Positions 8,066-16,975 of a stretch of DNA of 64,000 nucleotides are shown here, piece by piece; within the stretch, counting starts at the first letter, position 1, and each line of letters begins with the position of its first letter. Both the position numbers and the translations under genes were made by a program. The DNA is from Saccharothrix saharensis (lineage in GTDB: Bacteria > Actinomycetota > Actinomycetes > Mycobacteriales > Pseudonocardiaceae): assembly GCF_006716745.1 (NCBI RefSeq), contig NZ_VFPP01000001.1, positions 3,906,001 through 3,970,000 on the forward strand. Direction: 5' to 3'. The notes under the pieces are model-generated. The model ran no database searches. It had not been told where the DNA came from and saw only the letters and a program-made list of their open reading frames with translations.

Positions 8066-8905
8066 GTGCCCCGTGACACGGGTTTCCCGCGGGCCGACGC
8101 GGAGAACGACTTCCTGCGCGCGCGCCGTCGCCAGGTGATGTCGCGGTTGGCGGCTCGGCTGCGCCGCGAGCCCGACGACGTGAACATCATGCTGCCGTTC
8201 CACGAGGTCGTGGAGGCGCTGGGGATGCTCAGCGAGCGGCGGCTCGGGCTGCGGACGGTCCGGTTGGACTCGATCGTCGGCAGCGTGGACCGGACCCGGG
8301 ACTTCGACCGGCGGTTCCGGCCGACGTCGGCGCGGGTGCGGGAGCGGTGGCAGCGGCTGGCGCTGGCGCAGCGGCGGGGCGAGCCGGTGCCGCCGATCGA
8401 GGTGTACCGGGTCGGTGACCTGCACTTCGTCCAGGACGGGCACCACCGGGTGTCGGTCGCGCACGCGCTGGGGCTGGAGGTGATCGACGCGTACGTGACG
8501 GAGGTCGTGACGCGCATCCCGGCGCACGGCATCCGGCACCGCGGCGACCTGATCGTGAAGGACTACCGGCGGCTGTTCCTGGAACGGGTGCCGCTGGGCG
8601 GTGAGGCGCAGGCGGCCGTGGTGCTGTCGGACCCGTGGGACTACGCCGAGCTGGGCGAGCACGTGGAGGCGTGGGGTTTCCGGCTGATGCAGGACGAGGG
8701 CGTGTTCCTGGACCGCGTCACGGTCGCCCGGCGGTGGTACGCCGAGGAGTACCAGCCGGTGGTGGACCTGCTGCGGCAGGCGGACCTGGTCGGCGACCGC
8801 ACCGAGACCGAGGCCTACACGTGGGTGGCGGCCGAGCGGTACCGGCTGATCCGCACGCACCGGTGGGACGCCGACGTGTTCTCGGCGCTGCGCGCGCGCC
8901 GCTAG
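8066..8905 (+). CDS. ParB/sulfiredoxin-fold protein (not the chromosomal ParB)
   Basis: 279-residue protein with a central ParB-N/sulfiredoxin-like motif: GEPVPPIEVYRVGDLHFVQD followed by GHHRVSVAHALG (about residues 110-140). It lacks the helix-turn-helix and dimerisation layout of true segregation ParB. The C-terminal half (WDYAELGEHVEAWGF, RRWYAEEYQPVVDLL) is family-specific. Proteins of this type are often annotated as ParB-like in actinomycetes, but function is unknown; CTP or ATP binding is possible by fold. GTG 8066 has a strong GAGGAGG upstream. Its TAG shares the bases CTAG (8902-8905) with the stop of the convergent membrane-protein gene. Confidence 0.72.
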   Translation: MPRDTGFPRADAENDFLRARRRQVMSRLAARLRREPDDVNIMLPFHEVVEALGMLSERRLGLRTVRLDSIVGSVDRTRDFDRRFRPTSARVRERWQRLALAQRRGEPVPPIEVYRVGDLHFVQDGHHRVSVAHALGLEVIDAYVTEVVTRIPAHGIRHRGDLIVKDYRRLFLERVPLGGEAQAAVVLSDPWDYAELGEHVEAWGFRLMQDEGVFLDRVTVARRWYAEEYQPVVDLLRQADLVGDRTETEAYTWVAAERYRLIRTHRWDADVFSALRARR

Positions 8906-9882
8906 CGCTGCCGCTCCAGCCGGGGCAGCGGCCGGGCCTGGTCCATCACCCGGTCGGTGTAGGTGTCGAGCAGGCGGGTCGCGACCTGCTGGCCGTACCC
9001 GAGGATCACGGCCCACAGCAGCAGTGCGGCCTGGGAGGCCACGCCGATGAGGCCGGTCGTGACGCCCGCGCCGAGGCCGAGGATGCCGACCACCGCGAGC
9101 GCCGCGCCGAGCAGCACCTTGATCAGCGCCTGGTAGCCGACCATCACGTACGGCGAGAGGCTGGGTCGGCGGCGCAGGAGCAGCACGACGGCCGAGAGGA
9201 CCGCGCCGAACGCGCCGAACACCTGGGACAGCCACACGTCCGCGCCGGTCGCCGACTTGCCCGCCGGGCACACCGTCGGCAGCTTCTCCGCGCTCACGCA
9301 CATCGGGATCAGGCCGGGCTTGATCAGGCCGATGACGCCGAGCGCGGTGTTGACCACGAACAGCACCACGGAGGTGGCGATCAGCTTGTTGCGCAGCGCC
9401 CGCGACCCGGCGTGCGCGAAGTCGGAGGCGTCGAACGCGGCCCGCAGCGCGTCGACCACGATCTCCCGCTCGATGGCGAGGGGGAACTCGCCGGGCCGCA
9501 GCTCCTCCAGCGCGACGCGGCGCGGGTCGTCCTCGTCCAGGTTCTCCGCGACCCTGGCCCGCAGCCCCGGCAGCCGGCCGAGGAACCCGTTGCCGGCGGC
9601 CACGACCGCGATCTCGGCCTCGTGCAGCGACCGCCACGCGCGCTCGATGTGCCAGCCCGACCACCACGACGCGACCGTCCGCCACCGCGACTCGACGCGC
9701 GTGATCATGTCCTCGACCGTGGCGGCCTCCTGCTCGGCCACCGCGCGCCACTGGTCGCTCTCCGGGTCGAGCGGGTCCGGCGGCCCGAGCGCGGCGAGGT
9801 CGGCGCGCACGCGGTCCAGCCGCGACTGCACCACCAGCCGCCAGTCCGTGACCCGGGGAGCGCGCGTGCCCACGTCCAGCAT
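8902..9882 (-). CDS. Conserved membrane protein of unknown function
   Basis: 326 residues from ATG 9882 (an in-frame GTG at 9900 is an alternative). The N-terminal half is soluble and probably helical (VVQSRLDRVRADLAALG, EEAATVEDM-like stretch, WWSGWHIERAWRSLHEAE). It is followed by about four membrane segments: LIATSVVLFVVNTALGVIGL, VFGAFGAVLSAVVLLL, VLLGAALAVVGILGLGAG and AALLLWAVILGYG. The external loop contains two cysteines (MCVSAEKLPTVCPAG), perhaps a disulphide. The stop codon overlaps that of the ParB-like gene through a palindromic CTAG. No named family is recognised. Confidence 0.7.
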   Translation of the reverse strand: MLDVGTRAPRVTDWRLVVQSRLDRVRADLAALGPPDPLDPESDQWRAVAEQEAATVEDMITRVESRWRTVASWWSGWHIERAWRSLHEAEIAVVAAGNGFLGRLPGLRARVAENLDEDDPRRVALEELRPGEFPLAIEREIVVDALRAAFDASDFAHAGSRALRNKLIATSVVLFVVNTALGVIGLIKPGLIPMCVSAEKLPTVCPAGKSATGADVWLSQVFGAFGAVLSAVVLLLRRRPSLSPYVMVGYQALIKVLLGAALAVVGILGLGAGVTTGLIGVASQAALLLWAVILGYGQQVATRLLDTYTDRVMDQARPLPRLERQR

Positions 9883-9983
9883 CGTCGCAGGAAGACCCAC
9901 CGATCAGGCGATCACCCGAAGGTGTGATCACCGCGGTGGGGGCGGTTGAGGGGCGGGCAAACAGGTGAACCTGGTGGCAGAGC

Positions 9984-10014
9984 GGGGAAGCGCCGGCCCG
10001 AAAGGCGCTTCCCC
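9984..10014 (-). terminator. Strong hairpin, 11-bp perfect stem
   Basis: GGGGAAGCGCC (9984-9994) pairs with GGCGCTTCCCC (10004-10014) around a 9-nt loop. It lies 36 nt past the stop of the leftward small gene at 10050-10289, so it probably ends that transcript. There is no long U-tract, which is usual in actinomycetes. Confidence 0.65.
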
Positions 10015-10049
10015 TGCTCCTCCACCGGCTTCCGGCTGCGCGGTGACCG

Positions 10050-10289
10050 TCACGGTTCGGCCACCAGCGTGTCCGGGAACTCGACGACGACGGACACCAC
10101 TTCGGCGAGCGTCGGCGGCAGCCGGTGGCCGTCACCACCCAGTCGTTGTTCGAACGCCCGGCACGCCTTCTCGCGCTGCTCCGCCGAACCGCCGATCAGT
10201 TCCCCGGTGGGCCGCCCTTCCCGGCGCGCCCGGTTCTGCGAGTCGAGGTGGGCCCGCCCGCCGGGACCCTCCCGGGTGGGGCGGCTCAT
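10050..10289 (-). CDS. Small hypothetical protein, 79 aa
   Basis: ATG 10289 to TGA 10050 reads MSRPTREGPGGRAHLDSQNR at the start, then a charged middle (EQREKACRAFEQRLGGDGHR) and a hydrophobic C-terminus with TLAEVVSVVVEFPDTLVAEP. Codon use has a clear third-position G/C bias and a strong hairpin follows the stop. GGTGAC stands upstream of the ATG. No family is recognised. The 269 bases between this gene and the SDR gene at 10559 show no convincing reading frame or structure. Confidence 0.45.
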   Translation of the reverse strand: MSRPTREGPGGRAHLDSQNRARREGRPTGELIGGSAEQREKACRAFEQRLGGDGHRLPPTLAEVVSVVVEFPDTLVAEP

Positions 10290-10558
10290 CCGGATGTCAC
10301 CACGTCGACCGCGGTCCTCATCGGCCCTGACGCCCCCGACCGACGCGCCGACTCCGGCAGCTGCCCCGGCCGGGCCGAAGGCCGCCCGAGGCAGCGGCGG
10401 AGGGCGACGACGAGACGCAGCAGACGATCGCGCCCGGTGCAGGCCCAGGCGCAACGCCGTGCCGGTGGTGCACGTGGGCGGGAGGTCGGGCAGTCGACGC
10501 GTGGACAACAGTGCCACAGGGGTGCACCTTGCCCGCGACGCTTCTGTCCACGTCCGGC

Positions 10559-11446
10559 TCAGGCCGTGCGGCCGGGTTCGACCAGCTCGCGCAGGCGCGG
10601 CGGCATGCGCTTCTCCAGGCCGAACGGTTCCAGGTGCGCTTGCAGGACGCCGTCGAACGCCCGCTTCACCGACGCGGTGTCCCAGGCGTCGCTCTCCAGG
10701 ATCGGCTGCTTGAAGTACGGGTGGCCGACCAGGTGGAGCTGCCGGCCGTTGCACCGGACGATCTGGCCGGTGATGCCGTCGGCCGCGTCGCTGAGCAGGA
10801 ACAGCACCAGGGGCGCGACCTTGCCGGGGGTGCGGTCGGCGGGGATGGCCCGCAGGGACCGCTCCGACTTCCACACCATCCGGGTGTGCGCGACCGGGCA
10901 GACGGCGTTGACCCGGATGTTGTCCGCCTCCAGGTCCAGGGCCCACGACGAGCTGAGCGACGCCACCGCGCCTTTCGTGGCCGAGTACGTGCCGAGTTTG
11001 CGCTGACCCAGGAACGCCCCTGACGAAATGTTCACGATCGAGCCGTGGCCCTGCTCGCGCATCACGCGCATGGCCGCCATTCCGGTGTATATGACACCCA
11101 GGAGGTTGACCTCGACGATCCGCCGGATCGATTCCGGCTCGTCCTCCCACGGCAGCGCCTCGTAGTTGAGCCCGGCGTTGTTCACCAGGCCGTCGATCCG
11201 GCCGAACTCGGCCACGCACATTCCCACGATCTTCTCGGCCTCGCTCGGGTCGGCCACCGTCGCCGTGCTCGCCACCGCGCGCCCGCCGTACGAACGGATG
11301 TGCTCCGCGACCTGTTCGGCCTGGTCAGCGTCGACGTCGTTGACCACGACCGCCGCGCCGGCCTGCGCCGCGTGCATGGCGTAGGCCTCGCCCAACCCCC
11401 GACCCGCCCCGGTGATCACGACCGCTTTGCCGTCAAGAATCCCCAT
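10559..11446 (-). CDS. SDR-family oxidoreductase
   Basis: 295-residue short-chain dehydrogenase/reductase. The N-terminal dinucleotide motif is TGAGRGLG (residues 12-19), followed by NNAG near residue 90 and the catalytic serine and YSATK in NISSGAFLG ... GTYSATKGA. The acidic residue in VVVNDVD suggests preference for NAD(H). A C-terminal extension beyond the core (PYFKQPILESDAW to the end) is longer than in classical 250-residue members and may bind a bulky, possibly CoA-linked, substrate as in steroid-type SDRs; this is inference. ATG 11446 gives MGILDGKAVVITG. No operon partner is adjacent. Confidence 0.88.
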   Translation of the reverse strand: MGILDGKAVVITGAGRGLGEAYAMHAAQAGAAVVVNDVDADQAEQVAEHIRSYGGRAVASTATVADPSEAEKIVGMCVAEFGRIDGLVNNAGLNYEALPWEDEPESIRRIVEVNLLGVIYTGMAAMRVMREQGHGSIVNISSGAFLGQRKLGTYSATKGAVASLSSSWALDLEADNIRVNAVCPVAHTRMVWKSERSLRAIPADRTPGKVAPLVLFLLSDAADGITGQIVRCNGRQLHLVGHPYFKQPILESDAWDTASVKRAFDGVLQAHLEPFGLEKRMPPRLRELVEPGRTA

Positions 11447-11683
11447 CTCGCGCTCTTCTCTGTGCTCGGCGGACTCCCCTGCCCCGGCCCTTTACGGCCG
11501 AGGTCGTCCCCGCCTTCGACCAGGGTGGGGACCGGCGGGAGTTCGGGCGCGACAATTGCGACGAGGTGCGCGTTTGCTGCGCTGAATGGCCTATGGAGTT
11601 CGTCCCTGCCGATGACCCGGGCTGGTCGGTAACTCCCCGTGACCTGGGCAAAGCCTCCGTTTGGCCTTACCCGAAAGTGTGAA

Positions 11684-11713
11684 AGGCCGTCCCCGCGGAA
11701 ACGGGGACGGCCT
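11684..11713 (-). terminator. Rho-independent-type hairpin after sugC
   Basis: AGGCCGTCCCCG (11684-11695) pairs perfectly with CGGGGACGGCCT (11702-11713) around a 6-nt loop. It begins 27 nt past the sugC stop on the minus strand and probably ends the lpqY-sugABC transcript. The remaining bases back to 11447 show nothing else that I can interpret. Confidence 0.75.
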
Positions 11714-11740
11714 CCGGCGCGGCAGGTCGGCCGCGGTGGG

Positions 11741-12922
11741 TCAGCCTCGGTAGGTCAGGTTGCGGCCGCTGCCCGGGTCGAACAGCTGCACCTTGTCGGC
11801 GTCGAACCAGATGTCGGCGGGCTCGCCCTCCACCGCGGTGGACGTGGCGGCGATCCGGGCGACCAGCGACACCCCGCCGCCCGGCACGTCGGCGGACCCC
11901 GCGTCGGCGGCGAGCTCGGCCAGCTCCGCCGACGTCGCCTGCTCACCCTCCAGGGTGAAGTAGGCGAACTTGTCCGAGCCCATCGACTCCAGCACGTCCA
12001 CGTGGTCGGTGAACGTGACGCCCTTCGCGCGGACGGCGTCGTCCACCAGCCGGGCGTCCTCGAAGTGCTCCGGTCGCAGGCCCATGATCACCTCACGGGG
12101 CGCGTCGGCGCCTTCCAGCAGGCCGCGCACCCGGTCGGTGAGCGGCACGTCCCCGAGCGCGGAGCGCAGCACGCCGTTCTCCAGCGCGGCGGGCACGAAG
12201 TTCATCGCGGGCGAGCCGATGAACCCGGCGACGAACAGGTTGGCCGGGTTGTCGTAGAGGAACTGCGGCGCGCCGATCTGCTGCACCGCGCCGCCGCGCA
12301 TCACCACGACCCGGTCGCCGAGGGTCATCGCCTCGGTCTGGTCGTGCGTGACGTACACGGTGGTGGTGCCGAGCTGCTTCTGCAACCGCGACACCGAGGT
12401 GCGCATCTGCACGCGCAGCTTGGCGTCGAGGTTCGACAGCGGCTCGTCCATCAGGAACGCCTTGGGGTTGCGCACGATCGCGCGCCCCATCGCCACCCGC
12501 TGCCGCTGCCCGCCGGACAGGTTCGACGGCTTGCGGTCCAGGTGCTGGGTCAGGTCCAGGATCTGCGCGGCCTCGCGGACCTTCTTCTCCACCGTGGCGT
12601 CGTCCACCTTGGCCAGCCGCAGCGGGAAGGCCATGTTCTCCTTCACCGTCATGTGCGGGTACAGGGCGTAGGACTGGAACACCATGGCGATGTCGCGGTC
12701 CTTGGGCGCCCGCTCGTTGACCCGCTCGCCGCCGATGCGCAGCTCGCCGGACGTGATGTCCTCCAGGCCCGCGATCATGTTCAGGGTCGTGGACTTCCCG
12801 CAGCCGGACGGGCCGACCAGGATGATGAACTCGCCGTCGGCGATCTCGATGTCCACGTCCCGCACGGCCACCGCGCCGTCGGGGTACTGCTTGGTCACGC
12901 TGTCCAGGACGATCTCGGCCAT
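11741..12922 (-). CDS. sugC: ABC transporter ATPase SugC/UgpC-like (trehalose import)
   Basis: 393-residue ATP-binding subunit of a carbohydrate importer of the MsmK/UgpC/SugC class. Visible are Walker A GPSGCGKST (residues 38-46), the Q-loop in VFQSYALYPHM, the signature LSGGQRQRVAMGRAI, Walker B AFLMDEPLSNLDAKLR and the H-loop TVYVTHDQ. The C-terminal 150 residues form the regulatory OB (TOBE/MalK-like) domain (VIMGLRPEHFEDARL). It is last in the lpqY-sugA-sugB-sugC set, four bases after sugB. UgpC-type ATPases may serve several importers in actinomycetes; the trehalose assignment comes from the LpqY neighbour. Confidence 0.93.
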   Translation of the reverse strand: MAEIVLDSVTKQYPDGAVAVRDVDIEIADGEFIILVGPSGCGKSTTLNMIAGLEDITSGELRIGGERVNERAPKDRDIAMVFQSYALYPHMTVKENMAFPLRLAKVDDATVEKKVREAAQILDLTQHLDRKPSNLSGGQRQRVAMGRAIVRNPKAFLMDEPLSNLDAKLRVQMRTSVSRLQKQLGTTTVYVTHDQTEAMTLGDRVVVMRGGAVQQIGAPQFLYDNPANLFVAGFIGSPAMNFVPAALENGVLRSALGDVPLTDRVRGLLEGADAPREVIMGLRPEHFEDARLVDDAVRAKGVTFTDHVDVLESMGSDKFAYFTLEGEQATSAELAELAADAGSADVPGGGVSLVARIAATSTAVEGEPADIWFDADKVQLFDPGSGRNLTYRG

Positions 12923-12926
12923 TGCT

Positions 12927-13772
12927 TCACCCCTTGACGGCGCCGGAGGTCAACCCGGCGACGATCCGACGCTGGAAGAACAACACGAACAGGATGATCG
13001 GGACGGTGATCACCACGGCGGCCGCGGCGATCGACCCCGTCGGGTCCTCGAACTGCGAGCCGCCGGTGAAGAACGACAGCGCGACCGGCACCGTGCGGGA
13101 CCGCTCGGTGGAGGTCAGCGAGATCGCGAACAGGAAGTCGTTCCAGCAGAAGATGAACACCAGGATCGCGGTGGTGAACACGCCGGGCGCGGCCAGCGGC
13201 GCGATGACCCGGCGGAACGCCTGGCCGGGCGTCGCGCCGTCCATCTTCGCCGCCTTCTCCAGCTCCCACGGGATCTCGCGGAAGAACGCCGACAGCGTGT
13301 AGATCGCCAGCGGCAGCGCGAACGTGATGTAGGGCAGGATCAGGCCGGGCCAGGTGTCGAACAGCCCGAGCGTCCGCTCGATCTCGAACAGCGGCGACAC
13401 CAGCGAGATCTGCGGGAACATCGCGATCAGCAGCGACACCCCGACCAGCAGCCGCTTGCCGGGGAAGTCGAGCCGGGCGATGGCGTAGGCGGCCATCGTG
13501 CCGAACACGACCGCGACCGCCGTGGCGATCAGCGCGATGCCGATCGAGTTCACCAGCGCGCGGACGAACTCCGTCGTGGAGAAGATCGCCTTGTAGTTGT
13601 CGAACGTCCAGGCGCGCGGGATGAAGTTGCCGTCGGCCAGGGTCTCCTTGGTCTTGAACGACAGCGACACGATCCACAGCACCGGGATCAGCGCGTACGC
13701 CACGACCAGGACGTTGAGGACGGTCCAGCGCGCCTTGCGGGCCGTGGTCACCGCTCCGCCGATGCCCGCCAT
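12927..13772 (-). CDS. sugB: Sugar ABC transporter permease SugB
   Basis: 281-residue inner-membrane permease of the MalG type with six expected membrane segments, beginning [20 protein letters not shown]. The EAA loop that docks on the ATPase is [20 protein letters not shown] (about residues 185-204). ATG 13772 overlaps the TGA of sugA (ATGA), which indicates coupled translation. The extracytoplasmic loop after the first helix ([20 protein letters not shown]) is typical for MalG-like subunits. Together with SugA it forms the channel for the LpqY-bound disaccharide. Confidence 0.93.
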   Translation of the reverse strand: MAGIGGAVTTARKARWTVLNVLVVAYALIPVLWIVSLSFKTKETLADGNFIPRAWTFDNYKAIFSTTEFVRALVNSIGIALIATAVAVVFGTMAAYAIARLDFPGKRLLVGVSLLIAMFPQISLVSPLFEIERTLGLFDTWPGLILPYITFALPLAIYTLSAFFREIPWELEKAAKMDGATPGQAFRRVIAPLAAPGVFTTAILVFIFCWNDFLFAISLTSTERSRTVPVALSFFTGGSQFEDPTGSIAAAAVVITVPIILFVLFFQRRIVAGLTSGAVKG

Positions 13773-14725
13773 CAGCGCCTCCCCCCGCCGTCGCCGCCGG
13801 GAGCGGCGGTGCCGAACAGCTTCACGAACACGAACGCGATGATCGCCACCGCGATGAAGATCAGCACCGACATGGTCGAGCCGATGCCCAGGTTCAGGCC
13901 CTTGATCAGGTTGTTGTAGGTCAGCATCGACACCGACGACGTGCCCTGCGAGCCCGCCGTGAGCACGAACAGGTTGTCGAAGATGCGGAACGCGTCGAGC
14001 GTGCGGAACAGCAGCGCCACCAGGATCGCGGGCTTCATCACCGGCACCATCACCTTGGTGAACCGCTGCCACGCGCTCGCGCCGTCCATCGCGGCGGCCT
14101 TGAGCAGGTCGTCGGGCACCAGCGCCAGGCCCGCCATCAGCAGCAGCGCCATGAACGGCGTGGTCTTCCAGATCTCGGCCAGCGTCACCACCATGATCGC
14201 CGGGATCTTCTCGGTGAGCACCGGGTCGCCGCCCGCGACCGTCTCGGCCAGGTAGCCGGTGCCGGGCGTCCAGGCGTAGCGCCAGGAGAACGCGGCCACC
14301 ACCGTGACGATGCCGTACGGGATGAGCGTGGACGTGCGCACGATGCCGCGGCCCACCAGCGTGCGGTGCATGATCAGCGCGAGCGCCATGCCCAGCACCA
14401 GCTCGACCGCCACGGACACCACCGTGATCAGCACCGTCACCCACATGGCGTTCCACCAGTAGGGGTTGGTCAGGACGGTGACGTAGTTGTCCAGGCCGAC
14501 GAACTCGGTGCGGTCCGGGAACTTCAGGTCGTAGCGCTGCAACGACAGCCACAGCGAGTACAGGATCGGCCAGCCCGCGACCGCGGCCATGATGAGGATC
14601 GCGGGCGCGCACAGCAGCAGGCCGAGCCGCCGTTCGGCTTTCTTGCCCTCGCTGAGCGCGGCCTTGGCCTTCGGCGACAACGCGGGCTCGGCGGTTTCGT
14701 CGGAGGTCTTCAGCGCGTGGCTCAC
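13772..14725 (-). CDS. sugA: Sugar ABC transporter permease SugA
   Basis: 317-residue MalF-type permease. A charged N-terminal cytoplasmic stretch of about 35 residues ([20 protein letters not shown]) precedes the first helix [20 protein letters not shown]. The EAA loop reads [19 protein letters not shown] (about residues 205-225). GTG 14725 overlaps the lpqY stop (GTGA) and the gene end overlaps the sugB ATG, so the cluster is a tight operon. The assignment to SugA rests on order and on the LpqY-like binding protein. Confidence 0.93.
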   Translation of the reverse strand: MSHALKTSDETAEPALSPKAKAALSEGKKAERRLGLLLCAPAILIMAAVAGWPILYSLWLSLQRYDLKFPDRTEFVGLDNYVTVLTNPYWWNAMWVTVLITVVSVAVELVLGMALALIMHRTLVGRGIVRTSTLIPYGIVTVVAAFSWRYAWTPGTGYLAETVAGGDPVLTEKIPAIMVVTLAEIWKTTPFMALLLMAGLALVPDDLLKAAAMDGASAWQRFTKVMVPVMKPAILVALLFRTLDAFRIFDNLFVLTAGSQGTSSVSMLTYNNLIKGLNLGIGSTMSVLIFIAVAIIAFVFVKLFGTAAPGGDGGGRR

Positions 14726-15990
14726 GGCAGCACCCCCTTGGAGTCGAGCGCGTCCTGCAACTCGGCGCGCAGCCGCTCGGCCGTGCGCTGCGGGTCGATG
14801 TTCGCGGGCGGCGACAGGATTGTGGAGATGACGGTGGAGACGTTCTGGTAGGCGGGGGTGCGCGGCCGGACGCTCGCGTTCTTCAGCGTCTCCAGGATCG
14901 CGTCCTTCATCGGGTACGGCTCGGCCATCTCCGGGTCGTCGTAGACGGCCTCGATGGTCGGCGGCACGCCGTCGTTGATGGCGGCGAACTTCTGGTTCTC
15001 CGCGCTGCGCAGGCAGAGCACGGCGTCGAACGACTCGTCCGGGTGCCGGGAGAAGGAGCTGACCCCGTAGTTGATGCCGCCGACGGTGACGTTCGCGGCG
15101 CCCCCGTCGATCGACGGGTAGGGCGCCCACTTGAGGTTCGGGGCGAGGGACTCCACCTTCTGCGCGGCGGCGTAGACGTACGGCCAGTTGAGCATGAACG
15201 CCGCCTTGCCGCCCTCCATGGCCAGGCGCGCGTCGTCCTCGACCGCGTTGGAGAAGGAGGGGTCGACCACGTCGGAGGTGGCGAACTCCTTGAGCACCTC
15301 CAGCGCCTTGACCGCGCCGTCGTCGACCACGGCCCTGGTGCCGTCCTCGTCGAGGATGTGGCCGCCCGCGGTGCTCACCAGGGTGTTGTAGAGCACGACC
15401 AGGCCCTCGTACTGCTTGCCGGTCGCCTGCACCAGGCCCGGGGTCTTGTCGTTGCCGTCGGCTTCGAGGCGGGAACCGATGTCGATCATCTCGTCCCACG
15501 TCTTCGGCGGCTGCACCCCCAGGCCTTCCAGGAGGTCTTCGCGGTACCAGAGGAGCTGGACGTTCGTGTTGTCCGGCGCGCCGTACAGCTTGCCCTCGTA
15601 CCGGGCGGTCTCCAGCGGCGTCTCCAGCGTGCCGTCCTCGACCTCGGACTTGGCCCGGCCGGTGAACTCCTTGATCCAACCCGCCTTGGCCAGCTCGGCG
15701 GTCCACGTGACGTCGAGGGCCAGCACGTCCATGCCGTCGTCCTCGGCGGCGAGCCGGCGGACCAGCTGCTCGCGCTGGCCGTCCGCCTCGCGGGGCAGCT
15801 TGTGGTAGACGATCTCGTAGCCGTCGGCCTGGTCGTTGCAGCGGTCGACGATCTTCTGGAAGTTCTCCTGCGGGTACTTGTAGACGTTGATGGTGATCCC
15901 GCCGTCACCCGAACCACAGCCCGCCAGCACGGACGTCGCGATCAGCGCGGCGCTCCCCGCGGCGGCCAACCGATGACCCTTGCCCCTCAT
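14722..15990 (-). CDS. lpqY: LpqY-like trehalose-binding lipoprotein
   Basis: 422-residue extracellular solute-binding lipoprotein. The signal peptide ends in the lipobox LAGC with Cys25. Blocks that I recall from M. tuberculosis LpqY are present: [66 protein letters not shown] and the C-terminal [20 protein letters not shown]. In mycobacteria LpqY-SugABC recycles trehalose released from trehalose mycolates. A Pseudonocardiaceae host lacks or has simple mycolates, so here it probably imports free trehalose or a related disaccharide; that is inference. ATG 15990 has AAGGAGG eight bases upstream. Confidence 0.9.
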   Translation of the reverse strand: MRGKGHRLAAAGSAALIATSVLAGCGSGDGGITINVYKYPQENFQKIVDRCNDQADGYEIVYHKLPREADGQREQLVRRLAAEDDGMDVLALDVTWTAELAKAGWIKEFTGRAKSEVEDGTLETPLETARYEGKLYGAPDNTNVQLLWYREDLLEGLGVQPPKTWDEMIDIGSRLEADGNDKTPGLVQATGKQYEGLVVLYNTLVSTAGGHILDEDGTRAVVDDGAVKALEVLKEFATSDVVDPSFSNAVEDDARLAMEGGKAAFMLNWPYVYAAAQKVESLAPNLKWAPYPSIDGGAANVTVGGINYGVSSFSRHPDESFDAVLCLRSAENQKFAAINDGVPPTIEAVYDDPEMAEPYPMKDAILETLKNASVRPRTPAYQNVSTVISTILSPPANIDPQRTAERLRAELQDALDSKGVLP

Positions 15991-16160
15991 CGGTCCTGCC
16001 TCCTTCCCGACAACGGAGGAGCCAGACCGCAGCGCCCGGCACCTCGTCGTGCCCACCGGCCGACTGGGCCGACCGGTGGAACGAACGTAGGCCCGGTGAT
16101 CAGGTGCCGCAACCACCGGAGCCCGGAACGGCGTTACCCGATCCGGTGGTGGGTCAAACC

Positions 16161-16697
16161 TCAGTCTTGGCCGGCCTTGCCCGCGTCGGAGGGGCGCATG
16201 GCGAGCTTGGCGAGCAGGTCACGGCCGCGTTCGGCGGAACGCGGCTGGCAGAGCACGTCGTAACGGCCCGCCACGAGCTGGCTGGCGCTCTGGAAGTCCC
16301 GCTTGCCGCGCGCCGAGCCGTACCCGACCGCCGCGAAGATCAGTCCGAACGCGACACCGACCAGGAGACCGGCGACGATCGGCCCGAGGCTCGTGCCCGG
16401 ACTGGTGTTGAACAGGCTGAGCAGGACGCCGACGAACAGGCCGAACCACGCCCCCGACGCCGCGCCGGTGCCGAGCACGCGCCCCCAGGTGAGCCGCCCG
16501 GTCACCCGTTCGACGAGCATGAGGTCGACCCCCACGATGGTGACCTCCTGCACGGGGAAGTCGCCATCGGCCAGGAAGTCGACCGCGCGCTGCGCCTCCT
16601 CGTAGGTGCTGTACGAGCCGATGGGCCAGCCGGTGGGCGGGGTGGGCAGGCGGGGAGGCACCCCGGGTCGGTTCTGGCCGGAGAAGGAACTCGTCAC
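16161..16697 (-). CDS. YflT-like general stress membrane protein
   Basis: 178 residues. The N-terminal proline-rich leader (PPRLPTPPTGWPIGSY) is followed by an alpha/beta domain of the general-stress YflT type (YSTYEEAQRAVDFLADGDFP ... VTIVGVDLMLVERV). Then come two membrane helices around ASGAWFGLFVGVLLSLF and GPIVAGLLVGVAFGLIFAAV, and a tail ending in YDVLCQPRSAERGRDLL. GTG 16697 has AAGAGGTGG nearby. It lies beside lpqY, in the position of Rv1234 in the M. tuberculosis order as I recall it. Its function is unknown; general-stress induction is known for relatives. Confidence 0.75.
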   Translation of the reverse strand: MTSSFSGQNRPGVPPRLPTPPTGWPIGSYSTYEEAQRAVDFLADGDFPVQEVTIVGVDLMLVERVTGRLTWGRVLGTGAASGAWFGLFVGVLLSLFNTSPGTSLGPIVAGLLVGVAFGLIFAAVGYGSARGKRDFQSASQLVAGRYDVLCQPRSAERGRDLLAKLAMRPSDAGKAGQD

Positions 16698-16818
16698 GGT
16701 GACCACCTCTTCGCGGTGCTGATCACCCCATCCTGCCAACACCGGGCGACCGGCGCGAAACGGGTTGGCGGGAACGGGCGCGAAACGTGACCTGCCCCGC
16801 CCCCGCAGCACCCGGTGG

Positions 16819-16870
16819 GCGTCCCCCGCAGAGGGACCCCTGTTCTTATTTTGCCGGCCGGGACCGACAG
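16819..16870 (+). repeat. Intergenic hairpin repeat, copy A (degenerate)
   Basis: About 50 bases matching the elements at 24893-24945 and 29097-29149. The shared core is GGGACCCCTG followed by a T-rich stretch (TTCTTATTTTGCCGG here) and GGGACCGAC. The left stem arm is decayed, so only GTCCC/GGGAC pairs. It lies between the stress-protein gene and the acyl-CoA dehydrogenase gene, both leftward, unlike the other two copies, which separate convergent genes. Confidence 0.55.
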
Positions 16871-16975
16871 TGCGATGGCCGACGACGGCCCCGGCGGGGA
16901 CCGGCGGAGCGCGGTGCCCGGGGACGGCCCGGCCGCCGGGCCGGCGATCGCCGGGCCGGCGGGCGCTGCCCGCGG

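Noticed and set aside
16931..16962. GC-rich dyad after the acyl-CoA dehydrogenase as a firm terminator
   Set aside because: The arms have mismatches and the sequence is low-complexity G/C, so pairing could be chance. It is mentioned only in the gene entry.
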